NCBI RefSeq assembly: GCF_040712315.1
Contig: NC_134024.1
Coordinates: 23,510,658 to 23,574,657, forward strand
Origin: Castanea sativa
Taxonomy: Eukaryota > Streptophyta > Magnoliopsida > Fagales > Fagaceae
Direction of reading: 5' to 3'
Length of the DNA stretch: 64,000 nt
The stretch's first letter is position 1; each line of letters starts with the position of its first letter. Positions 31,850 through 42,113 of this stretch are shown here, one piece after another. Position numbers and translations under genes: made by a program. A model generated the notes under the pieces. It saw only the letters and a program-made list of their open reading frames with translations. It searched no databases and was not told the DNA's origin.

Positions 31850-34800
31850 TGATGCAAGTTGCCTATCCAAAATGCCAGTTTGAAATCTTCTTTAGCTTTC
31901 CTTTTTTTTTTTTTTTTATAAAGAATACTAGGTGCACGTGCTACCCTGCCCCTTGACTTGAGTAACAAAATCAATATAGAGTTTTTATTTAAAAAAATAT
32001 GAAACTATGTAAGAAAAAAAATTGTATGTCATACAATGCTAATCTCATTCATTAAATATTCAAATATGAATATCTATTATACTACAATAGTTTTTTAGAA
32101 CATATTTGTTAAAAGCAATATCCTTTCAATAAAAACTTCTAAGAATGCCTACAAATATCATCCTTCAACAATAACCAACCAAGTTTTGCTATGACATTGT
32201 AACAATATTTAATTTTTCGCAATTAATGTTGTCATATGTTGTAATAAAAGCTCTTCATCAAATACTTGCAACCATCCATAACAAAATTTGGTTATTCATA
32301 CTACCTTATGTATCATCTTACATTTTAGCTTACTTCGTATTAGTGAACACCCTTTTAAGCAAGAAAATAAATAAAAGAGAACGAGATATAAAAGGTATAT
32401 TTGTCATTAGATAAGACTATAGGTCTAGAACATTATAACCTAGTAAATCAATGTTAGGTAATAAATAAAACACCATATATCACCATTCCAACTTTCCAAG
32501 CATGACTACCAAATAAAATTCTATATAAAAATAAAAATTGAAACAAAAAACACCCAGTTTAGATATGTTGAAATAACATAATGAAGCTAAATTAACTGAC
32601 ACAATCACATAGTGTACCTGAAATAACACTTGCAAAAATATGATATGCTTAAATTGAAAAAACGTATAAAATTAAATTCAATCAAGCAAAAGAAGTAGAA
32701 TCCATAACTTGGAGTGCAGGGTGCATGAAGATTTAGAGAAGGAAGTTTGAAGTTGTGCATATTTGCATATTTGAAAATAAAAACTGAGATTTTATATATA
32801 CCATCATTGAAGCAACCAAAGTCCAAAATAGCTTCCACATATACAAAAGACCAAATTAGAATAATTTCTTTATATTTGAGAAAGTTTAGATATCCAAGAA
32901 CTTCAAAATTCATCCCTAATCCTTTTTTCTTACCTTTTTCTCAGTTACTTTGAGAAGAGAGGATAAGTAGTATGAACATTTTAATAAGCTAGCAAATACA
33001 AAGATTTTTTTTTTTGAAATCACTACGGTTGCTTTTATGATGTCTACCAATGGCTTAGAGTACCTGTTATATCTATCAGTCCATATTCTCAGAACTTTTT
33101 TTTTTGATAAGCAGTCCATATTCTTAGAACTAATACCAGCTTTGAATTTTCCTTAAATTACATCAAAATATCAGTAAGGTGATAAAGAAAATATAAAAGG
33201 GAACATTCTTTCATATCAGTGACCATGAATACTGAATAAATGAGATAGTGAGAAAACACTCACCTTTATCATTTAACACTCCACCAAATGCCAATTCATA
33301 TAACAAGTCTTTCTAGAAGATAGGCAAGAAAACAAACTTGAACTAATGATTCTTCATAACAACTGGGAGGCACGACAACTCTACAAGCTGTATTATTATG
33401 TATTCTATTATTTGCCGAAGTGTAAATTAGTTGTATCTTGTTCTAACCATTGTGCATGAGTAACTCTAAATTTCGCTCATGTACAACTCTAGGCGTTCTG
33501 ACCACGCAACTTGCAAGCTTAAGGAAAATAAGGGTTTGTTGCTATTTTCCACTACATTTCATTGCATTTCTTTTTTTACTATCAATGCTTGGGCCCTTTT
33601 GTTCCATCAGGTCTATCATAGAAACTCTGAAAGTTTCTTTTGGTTGATACTTGATAAGCATTATGTTTTTGGTTTGGTAAAGTGGCATAGAGTTAGTTTG
33701 TTCTTTATTGTAAATGCAGTGTGTTCTAAAGTGTAATAATTCTATTTTCAAATTGATAAAATTTACATATGTATCATTTATGAAAAAAAAGAAAAATTGA
33801 TAAGATTTGGCAATTCAATATGTTCGAAAATTTTATGACTTTTAGTGGCCAACATGTTCATCATGGATGAGTATATGATCTAACAAAGGGAGCTTAAGCA
33901 AGAACGCTAAAGTACTTAAAGAATTGTTGGACAAACAACCCATGAATACACTGTGGACAAGCTGTCATGAACTCAATGACATGGCCTAAGCTTCACAAAC
34001 ATGACAAACATGCATATAGATCAATATCACTAATTTACCTTTTTTTTTTTTCTTGAAGAATTAAGACATTATCCTCAAAATGCAAAGCTCAGCCAAGCAT
34101 GGCAAAGCATAGCTATTGCCATGACAAGAAGCTAACCAAATCCAAACACATCAAAAACATTACCATGACCTATTAAATAACTAAGGTAAGGAAAGGAAAA
34201 ATTATGCACAGAGAACAAAAAATATAAAATTAAGCACTCTTATAAAAACTGAAACTTAAAATGCAAAAAAACCGCCCATCCCAAATCCTATTTACTAACT
34301 CAATCACATGCAATTCAATATTATCTTCTCACATCATAAAATCAAAAGAAGAAAGAGAGGAAAAGAACCTTATGGACATTTGCTTTCATGTCCTCGAACC
34401 TTGAAAATCTGACCTCATCAGGATGTTGTTCTATTAAGAAAAAATAGAACAGGAAATTGGAAAAAGTTTATCAAGAAAACACAATCAAATAGAAGGAATG
34501 AATGAATCAAAAGTGGGAAAAAAAAGTTACAAAGAGATTTACCTGCTGTATGTGTGATCGGTAGTCTTTGGAAAGAGAGAGCTTCGGTTTCACAACTCAA
34601 AGAAGCTCAACAATTCATAGCCACAGTCCATAATCACTAGCTGAATAGCAAAAGTTAAAAGGTAATAACATGTACATGTTAAATATCAATTACATGGCAT
34701 AATTTTTCTATTACTAATTGAATTGAAAAAACCCAATTTTTTTTCCCAAACAGATACTTGACCTAGAAAGTATTAAAGAACCCATATTTTGCCCCAAAAA

Positions 34801-34850
34801 ATCAGACCCATGGAAAGGAAAAGAGGTTTTGAGGAGAGGTGTGTATCTAA
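31850..34850. other. Mostly gene-free; possible decayed exons on minus
   Basis: AT-rich with no long ORF. On minus, exon-like blocks bounded by splice signals occur at 34432-34372 (HPDEVRFSRFEDMKANVHK, donor GTTCTT) and at about 33311-33263 (KDLLYELAFGGVLNDK, acceptor CTTCTAG, donor GTGAGT). A third lies at about 33145-33000 (GKFKAGISSK, then DRYNRYSKPLVDIIKAT after a frame change). The last is split by a small poly-A insertion duplicating GAATATGGACTG. They could be pieces of a dead or unfinished host gene model; the family is not recognised. Confidence 0.3.
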
Positions 34851-35062
34851 GGGTCCGTTTGGATATAGCTGAAAACTAAAATCTGAAACTGAAAACTGAA
34901 AAATACTGTAGCAAAATAATTTTTTAATGAGTAAAAAATACTGTTCATTGGCCTAAAATCACTGTGCATGACTAATGAACAGTGACAGGTGCGTGTCCAG
35001 CAAAAAAAAAAGGGGTTGAAACGCAGACGCTGGTAGTTTCAGCCTAATCCAAATCCATCCTG
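34851..35062. mobile_element. hAT-type MITE
   Basis: It starts GGGTCCGTTTGGATATAGCTG and contains the ACTGTTCAT/ATGAACAGTG-type core and a CGCAGACGC block near the right, ending AATCCAAATCCATCC. This is the common plant hAT MITE with a GGGTCCGTTTGGATA terminus; the right end is worn. Confidence 0.6.
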
Positions 35063-35584
35063 AGACTAAGACATACCAACCTGAGCATTATTTCGCCATC
35101 AAAATCACTGCTTGGTCTCAGGTTGTGTGATTTCTCCTCTCTCTGTTTCCCATGGTTTTTTTTTGGAATAGAAATTTCATTTATGGGAGCAGGTTCTGGA
35201 ACACTCTCTAGACATTGAGAAAGAGAGAAAAATAGAGGTTGGGAGGCAGAGAGAATTCCAAAACTCTCCAGCCCTCTCGCTCTCTATCCTTGTCTTCTTT
35301 TTCTTCTTTTTTATTTGGTATTCACATTTCAGCCAAACGAACTGTTTTGGCTCCATGAAAAACATAAATTGACTAAACCAAAAGCTTCACAAAAAGACAA
35401 AACTATACTAAACCAAAAAAATAATGTAGAGGCATTGCCTCTTCTTATATAGTTAGTAGATATTCCATTATGGTCAACTAATTGATGAAGTTGACAAATG
35501 GAAGAAGCAATGCAAATTATGCAATACCAAAGATAAGGACTACGCAATTTAGTCAGAGGAACGTAAAATTATGCAACGGTCCAA
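35063..35584. other. Upstream region of the worn MIR169 copy
   Basis: No gene. The part 35450-35510 (ATTCCATTATGGTCAACTA) is shared with 58215-58255 upstream of the other MIR169 loci, so promoter sequence was duplicated too. Confidence 0.5.
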
Positions 35585-35603
35585 CTCCGACTCTTTCATT
35601 TCC

Positions 35604-35612
35604 AATAAATAG
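35604..35612 (+). promoter_or_regulatory. TATA-like box of the worn MIR169 copy
   Basis: AATAAATAG followed by AGACTCTAAG, aligned with CTATAAATAG plus AGACTCTAAG at 58511. The first T of the TATA box has changed. Confidence 0.5.
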
Positions 35613-35696
35613 AGACTCTAAGATGTAGTATTTGTAGCATCAATTGGGTTTATGAAATACTATTTGTGAGGAAGAGAGATCTAACATTAGGATAAG

Positions 35697-35822
35697 AGTC
35701 TTGTTTGGTAGCTAAGGATGACTTTCCTGCTCCCTCGGTGGGTTTCAACATTCAAGTATTGAGTTTAGAAACTCTTATGTGGTTCATAGCTAGGCGGTCT
35801 CCTTGACTAATCTGACAGGCTC
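35697..35822 (+). ncRNA. MIR169: MIR169-like hairpin, degraded copy (c)
   Basis: The mature position 35709-35729 reads TAGCTAAGGATGACTTTCCT plus G. It differs from canonical miR169 (TAGCCAAGGATGACTTGCCT...) at two sites, one in the seed region. The star arm at about 35791-35810 reads GGCGGTCTCCTTGACTAA, with a change that does not restore pairing. Loop and flanks align with copies a and b at 58.6 and 59.0 kb. Probably a dying locus. Confidence 0.55.
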
Positions 35823-36073
35823 TTCTTCCTAATGTTGGGCCTTCTCTTCTTCTAATTAGCAAGTCTTTTAACACTATTTTGCATGCATAATTCGTACGAG
35901 AATGTTGGAATATTCTATATGGGGATATGAGTTTAAGATCAAGAAGAAATATGTACATGAAAATAAAATTTCTTGTTGATGCTAGCCTTCTCCTTAAAAT
36001 AGGTTTTTAGTGTATGGTTATGTATTAATTATTCTCTCACTTACTAAGCTAACAGGCTATTCTTGATCTCTAA

Positions 36074-36419
36074 TGTTAGGCCTTCTTTCGCAACAAGTCT
36101 CACCTTAACTCTGATGTGCTGGAAAAGCATTTTGAAAGAGTCACAATTGCACAAAATCAATTAATTTTGACCTTAATTTTTACAGCTAACACTGGTTTTA
36201 TGCTAATTATACCATTTAAAACACAATTGTTTAAGTGATTAACCAATTAACATTAGCATGCATGGATTGACAAATATTAAAGTGCTAGCAAACTCAATAA
36301 AATTTAACACCCACAACACACCGAAGTGTTAACAAAGATAAAACCCAAGTACTGAGTGGAAAATCCTCTCCATGGTGTTCACCACCAAAACTAGGCTATG
36401 TGGTGCCTAGTTCATGTTT
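36074..36419. other. Spacer with a decayed MIR169 star-arm echo at its left edge
   Basis: Sequence 36041-36090 (ACTAAGCTAACAGGCTATTC, then ATCTCTAATGTTAGGCC) matches 59393-59440 downstream of the other MIR169 copies. The rest shows nothing. Confidence 0.35.
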
Positions 36420-36713
36420 TGTTAGATATATTATGGCCCAAGTGACCAAAACCAATTGTAGGCCCATGTACTTGTAGAAAAAACATATTAACTTTAGGTT
36501 AGTCTATGGTTAGCCAAGCGTTAGTCATTATTCTCTAGTATATAAACTCTACATTGGATTCCTTGTAACACCAGTGTTTAATATAATATGTAGCCGTTAA
36601 GGACTTTTTCATTGTGGATGTAGGCCGTTAGGCTGAACCACGTAAACCTTTGTGTGCGCTCTTTCTTTCATGCTTCCGCATATTGTTCAATTATTACACA
36701 TAATCACACAACA
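36420..36713 (+). repeat. Short Copia-type LTR (about 294 bp)
   Basis: TGTTAGATATATTATGGCCC at the left and ...CACATAATCACACAACA at the right give TG...CA ends. The interior includes a TATA-like TAGTATATAAACTC (about 36536). No PBS or matched TSD adjoins it, so it may be a solo LTR. Confidence 0.5.
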
Positions 36714-37662
36714 ACTTGGACATGTTTGATCCGGTTTGTGACCCGACCTTATTTGGAAGCGTTATAGTTTTAAATGGAAAATTTTGTAAAGTTATGATTC
36801 ACAACTATGTTTTTTGTTGGCTTTATTTCATGACAAAAAGTATTGTAAGTGCATTAAATTATTTCCTTGTACTTTGTGGGATTTTATTGTATTGGATTTA
36901 GTATTACGTTGGTGAAGAATCGAGAATGAATTGAAGAATCAGTGTAGTTTCACGATTAGCTTGCAAGAAGTTCGTGAAAAGAGTAACCCGCGAAAAGGGC
37001 ACGTGAGAAGAACTTGCTAGAAGCTGAAGAGTCGTGCCAGACTGTTAATTTTGCGACTGTCTTGCAAGAAGGGCCAACCCCGCTAGGTACTCGCAAAACA
37101 TTCTGTTTGGAGGATTTTAAGTGTGGCTTTCTTACCCTTCACCCATACTATATATACCCTCATTACCCACAAAAGTATAAGAGGCTATTCAGAGAGAAAA
37201 ATCCTAGATAAGTTTTCTACAACACAACACACCCATTTTTTAGAGAGAGAGCTACTCATCCTTAGTGAGAAATCATTCTAGCATTTTCTCCGTCCTTCTC
37301 CCATTGTCATACCTTGATAGGAGATTTGTACCCAAACATAACCCACACATTTTCAGAGTGTAGAGAGTGTTTTAGAGCTTGTGAAGCTTTAGGGATTTGC
37401 CAAAAGAAGCCGTTGAGGCTTGGCGGATGAAATTGGGTGTATTGTGGGATCCGGAAAGCTAAAGAAAACATGACTCCGAGAAGTCCGTTGGTAGTAGGAG
37501 CTTGGAGGGCTCAAGTACATTGGGTAGACTAGGCTTAGAGGGTCTTTTGTCATTCATGTTCTCCAACTTTTTTCTCTAGTGGATTGATTTTGACTTGGAG
37601 GGCCGCGGAGAGGTTTTTCGCTGAGTTCTTCAGTTTCCTCTTCGATAACACATCTTGGCATT

Positions 37663-37816
37663 TGTTGGGTTAAAATGAATTGACCCCTTGCAAATTAATT
37701 AATTATCCAAGTTAATTAATTAGATCAAATTACATGCAATAGCACAAACAAATCACCAATTATACTAAATGCAGCGGAAAATAAATTTGACACAGGTGAT
37801 TTGTTTATGAATGGAG
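37663..37816 (-). repeat. LTR A fragment (3' LTR stub)
   Basis: It matches the first 150 bp of 40881-41818 (GTTAAAATGAATT, TTAATTAATTA...TTAATTAATTAGATC) and is then truncated. Confidence 0.75.
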
Positions 37817-37879
37817 AAAATAAATTTGACACAAAGTTAGCAACACATTTATCAATTGTACGCTTTCTTAGTGTAAGTT

Positions 37880-39056
37880 CGTTCATATTTCCCACAATAA
37901 CTTCAGGAGGGTGATTCAGCTTGGTCCTTGAGGAAGGTCCTTTCTCTTCATGAGATTCAAGCTTAGGTGATGTAGGAATATTTGCCGAGACTTCTACAAC
38001 ACTTAGAGTACTTAGAGAAACGGGCTCTTAATCAACTTCTTCTTGAAGAACCTTAGTCTCTGAAGGAAGAATTGCCTTAGGTGTTTCCTCACTACTTTCT
38101 CAGAACTAGAATCTGAAACTTCATCAATAACAACATTGACAGTTTGCATCACCTTCTTGGTTCTTTTGTTGTACACCCGATAAGCTTTGCTTGTGGAGGA
38201 GTATCCTAAAAATATTCCTTCATCGCTTCAGGAGTCAAACTTTCCCACATTTTCTCTATCCTTAAGGATGAAACAAGTACTTCCAAAGATTCTGAAATAC
38301 TTTACATTCAGCTTTCTTCCCTTCCACAATTCATAGGGAGTCTTCTTTGTACCGGGTCTGAAATATACCCTGTTAACCGTATGACATGCAGTGTTGACTG
38401 CTTCTTCCCATAAATTTCTGGCCATATCTTTATTGTGTAAATAGCTCTAGCCATCTCCTGAATGACTCTTTTCTTTCTTTCTACTACACCATTTTGCTGA
38501 GGAGTAATAGGAGCAGAGAATTCTTGAGATATACCACATATAGTGCAAAAAGATCCCATGTATGAATTCTCGATTCTTTACCATGATCATTGCGAATTTG
38601 ATCAATCTTCATGTTCTTCTCATTTTGTAGTCTTGTACACAAAACTTCAATGTGCTTAGGAGCATCGGACTTGGATTTGAGAAGAATGACCTAGGTGTAT
38701 CTGGTGAAATCATCTACTACAACCATGATGTATCTCTTTCCTCCAAGAGATCGGTTTTAGTTGGATCCATGAGATCTAGATGTAGTAGCTCCAAAGGTCT
38801 AGATGTAGTTGATGTCTGAGTGCCTAGATGTTTTGCTTTCGTTTGTTTCCCAAGCTGACACGGTCCACACACAACATGGCTAACCTTGCTGAGCTTTGGT
38901 ATTCCTAACACTAATTCATGCTTTAATACTATTGACAGATGTTTGTAGCTAGCATGTCCCATCCTTTGGTGCCATAGGTCTTCATTTGACAAACAAATAC
39001 TATTGCACATAATGTTAGCATTAGGTACCAATCCATAACAGTTATCCAGAGTGTGG
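37880..39056 (-). pseudogene. Copia GAG-pre-integrase and integrase
   Basis: Minus-strand ORFs cover the zinc domain (DLWHQRMGHASYKHL ... CGPCQLGKQTK, about 38990-38850) and ELLHLDLMDP at the core start. SAPITPQQNGVVERKKR follows near 38520, with the catalytic Glu in VVERK. Downstream come LWEEAVNTACHTVNRVY and YELWKGRKLNVKYFRIFG (about 38420-38270). Frames are broken between ORFs. The gag C-terminus and protease are deleted, so gag is fused directly to this block at about 39057. Confidence 0.85.
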
Positions 39057-39767
39057 ACTCTGGTCGAAGCCCTTCCCATTTGCATTCTTCATAAAAATCT
39101 TGAATTGCCTTGTGATATAGGACTTCATTTTAGAATCTTCATCATCCGAAGACTCATCCATGTCACTGCTTTTGGCCTTCAATGCCATGCTCTTACCCTT
39201 ACTCGATTTCCCAATCTTTGTCAAATCCAACTCATAGGTCTGCAGATTGCCAACTAGCTCTGTCAAAGAAATTTTGTCGTTGTCCTTTGATTCCTCAATT
39301 GCAGTGATCTTGGCATGAAATCTCTCGGGCAGAGATCTAAGCACCTTTCTCACAATCTTGGATACGGGAATGGTTTCCCCAAGATTAAAGGCTGAGTTCA
39401 CTATATCCTTGAGCTTGGCATAGAACTCATCGAACGACTCATCCTCCTCCATCTTTATCTCTTCGAAGCTTGTAGTGAGCCTTTGAAGCTTCAAATCCTT
39501 GACAGCCTTGGCTCCCTCATAGGTTGTCTGGAGAATGGTCCATGCTTCCTTAACAGTTTTAGTGGAGGATATCTTCTTGAACTCCTCATTTGTGACTGCA
39601 CTGAATAAAGCGTTCAATGCCCTGTTGTTGAACTTAGCTGCCTTGATCTTAGCATCATCCCAATCGGTCGGCCCTTTCTTTGGCATAGTCCAGCTTATCT
39701 CCACAGCTTGCCACACCTTTTCATCTAATGATTGCAAGAGAGCTCTCAACTTGCCACACCTTTTCAT
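39057..39767 (-). pseudogene. Copia gag (UBN2 type), family A
   Basis: The 241-codon ORF runs SLDEKVWQAVEISW, FKKISSTKTVKEAWTILQTT, EEDESFDEFYAKLKDIVNSA, IVRKVLRSLPERFHAKI and ends in a Lys/Ser-rich segment. This is the gag/UBN2 core of plant Copia elements. The start is artificial: a 20-bp repeat (CTTGCCACACCTTTTCATCT at about 39709 and 39750) and an abrupt join to LTR sequence at 39770 replace the normal N-terminus. The zinc knuckle is lost at the integrase fusion. Confidence 0.85.
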
Positions 39768-39770
39768 CTA

Positions 39771-40530
39771 AAGGAATCCTAGTACTTTATACTAACCTAC
39801 AGCTGAACCTTTACCCAAATACATAATTGGACTTGTTTTGTAATGAAAATCTCTCATTTTCAATGCACGGCTCCTAGTACATGACTAACCAATAGATGCA
39901 CGAATCCTAGTACGTAACTTAATCACCAACTTGAGAAAGATGTTGGTTGAAAAGTTCTTTAGTTCATCAACACAATGAAGATCATGAAGCTCCTTGGTCA
40001 CAAAACCCAATGTGTACAAATGTAGTAGCTTCTTCAAGAGAAAGATGAACTAGGGCAAATTCTATCTCCGGTCACAATTTGCATGAACAAAACTTTGCTC
40101 TACACTTGTTCAACTGTGCAACCTTTGATGGCTCTTAAAATAATCCTTAAATATGTTTAGGGTTGTGAGAAAAGAAAGCCTAAATATGTATACATTGATT
40201 GGAGTGAAATCAGATCTGAAAAATTGTTTTTCATAAATCTCGATAGATAGGGTATCTATCAAGAAATTGTTAAGCATCGGGCTAAAGCAGCCTTTTAAAC
40301 CTCGATAGATGCTATCTGTCGAGCTAGTTGTCGAGCTTTAAAATCTAGCACTTCTTCAATTGTTTCTTGGACAGATTTGCATGGTTTCAATACTTGGACT
40401 TGAACTCTTGCTCCTTGAAGTATTAAACACATCCTAGATCTACCTAATTACAAGTAAAGTGCATTTTGTCAAAGAATTAACCAATTCTAAATTACCTATG
40501 TTCCTAACATGAATCACATATGTTCTAACA
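39771..40530 (-). repeat. Truncated LTR A
   Basis: On minus it starts TGTTAGAACATATGTG at 40530 and carries the palindrome cluster (about 40245-40335) and the CAATTTGGGTA-type middle. It is cut at 39771 where gag begins, so its 3' third, PBS and leader are missing. Confidence 0.8.
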
Positions 40531-40866
40531 ATGCTTGCTTGACAGATCAGTAGCAATGGTTTTCTCTCTCAGCTGCCATTTATGAGCAAAGCCTTTAATT
40601 TTCACCCTTCTTAGATGAACTCCTTTGCACATTTTCATTTTGAGATAGTCTAGTCTTTTCTTTGTCACACTTAGACCTTTTTCAACAATCATCAAGATAG
40701 CTTTCAAATGACTTTTAGACTTACATTTTCTGAGACACTCAATCAAATAGAGATTAAAAAAGCAAGATGTATTTGAAATAAAAAAATCTTTTCATGCTGC
40801 TTGTAGCCATGATAGCAAGGGTCAATGAATCACATAACAAAGATTAAAACTAATTAGAGTGTGCCT
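40531..40866 (-). other. Leader of Copia A between PBS and a nested LTR
   Basis: It contains a 74-codon minus ORF (KGVHLRRVKIKGFAHKWQL...) whose stop codon lies in the adjoining LTR. It does not match the gag start of family A elements seen elsewhere (62700), and I do not recognise it. Confidence 0.35.
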
Positions 40867-40878
40867 GCTCTGATACCA
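40867..40878 (-). other. Primer-binding site (initiator Met tRNA)
   Basis: GCTCTGATACCA on plus is the complement of TGGTATCAGAGC, 2 bp inside the LTR at 40881-41818. Confidence 0.85.
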
Positions 40879-40880
40879 CT

Positions 40881-41818
40881 TGTTAGGTTAAAATGAATTA
40901 ACCCCTTGCAAATTAATTAATTACCCAAGTTAATTAATTAGATCAAATTACATTCAATAGCATGATATCACAAACAAATCACCAACTATACTAAATTGCA
41001 GCGGAAAATAAATTTGACATAGGTGATTTTTTTACGAATGGGGAAAACCACTGAGGCAAAATCCAACTGGGTGATTTTAAGGTCACCACTCCCAAGAATC
41101 CACTATTATCAATCACAAGTGGTTACAAGTTTAAGGAATCTTACCAAACCCTTTGGCCTATCCTGAAATACCAACCTATAGTTGAACCGTTACCCCAATA
41201 CCCAATTGGACTTGTATTATAGCGGCAATCTTTCCGTTCAATGCATGAATCCCAATACGTAACTATCTAATGATGTACGGATCCCAGTATGTGACTAACT
41301 CCAGTAACTTGAAGAGGTTGTTGGTTGCAAAGTTCTTCAGTTCATCCATAATGAAGACCAGGAAGCTCCTTAGTCACAAAACCCTTGGCGTAAAGACGCA
41401 GTAGCTTCTTCGTAGAAAATAATGAACTAGGGCACTATCTGCATGCGCGATGACCTTTAAAATAAGCCTTATATATGTCTAGAGTTGTGTGAAAAGAAAC
41501 CCTATACAAATATTTCAGCATGGGCCGAAAATCAGATCTGAAAATTTTGATTTCTTAAGTCTCGACAGAAACAGCTTGTGTCGAGCTTCTATCGAGCTTC
41601 AACATTAAAGCTCGATAGAACTCTTTCTGTCGAGATTATTGTCGAGCTTTAATGAACAGCTCTTCTTCACTTGTTTCTTGTTCAGATCTTTATTGCTTTA
41701 GCACTTGACTTGAACAACATGTTTCATGAAGTTTTAAACCCATCCTAAATTTACCCAATTACAAGTGAAGTGCATTTTATCAAAGGATTAGCCAATTATA
41801 TAAAATATGTCCCTAACA
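40881..41818 (-). repeat. LTR A (5' LTR of the minus-strand Copia)
   Basis: 938 bp. It has a palindrome cluster (CTCGACAG...TGTCGAG, CTCGATAGAA...TTCTGTCGAG) at about 41560-41655 and a TATATATG-type box near 41470. It ends CTAACA followed by GTGTT. Confidence 0.9.
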
Positions 41819-42040
41819 GTGTTATCTTGCGGTTGCATCTCTCTTCCCTTACTCTTGTGCTTTAATTTATTGTTTGTTGTTCATGTTTATGCACTAGAGT
41901 AGTTATCGGTTTATTGCGCTTCATTTACTCTTGTTCTGCACTTAGATAAGTTAGAGTAAAAGTAATCTAGTTCTATTATTTTATTTTATTTTGGGGTCTA
42001 AATAAGCTCTTGTGTTTTAGCACAAATCTAAGCTTTCAAT

Positions 42041-42055
42041 TGGTATCAGAGTGGG
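42041..42055 (+). other. Primer-binding site of the family B element
   Basis: TGGTATCAGAGTGGG, 2 bp after LTR B1. It matches the initiator-Met tRNA site with one late change. Confidence 0.85.
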
Positions 42056-42113
42056 TGCGCTTGTTTTGGTTTCATTACCTAAGTGTGATCCTTGACCCCT
42101 TGTGTATATTGCC

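Larger units (their letters stand above)
37663..41818 (-). mobile_element. Decayed Copia element of family A (minus strand)
   Basis: Its outer limits are TGTTGGG at 37663 and CTAACA at 41818, flanked by GCATT (37658-37662) and GTGTT (41819-41823). The target in other B LTRs reads GGTGTTATC, so the original TSD was GTGTT. Order on minus: 5' LTR, PBS, leader, a second truncated LTR A (40530-39771), gag, fused GAG-pre-integrase/integrase, then a 150-bp stub of 3' LTR. Protease, RT and RNase H are missing. Confidence 0.8.
36815..42038 (+). repeat. LTR of family B (B1), split by a Copia A insertion
   Basis: The LTR occupies 36815-37662 and 41824-42038 and totals 1063 bp once the insert is removed, matching the 1061-bp B2 copy at 42204-43264. 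It starts TGTTGGCTTTATTTC and ends AAGCTTTCA, directly followed by a PBS. A TCGCGA/CGCGAAAA-type motif cluster (36960-37095) precedes a TATA box (ACTATATATACCC, about 37148). It acts as the 5' LTR of the gag element at 42114. Confidence 0.85.

Noticed and set aside
36415..36726. CATGTTT on both sides of the short LTR as a TSD
   Set aside because: The right copy does not directly follow the CA terminus, so the match may be chance.
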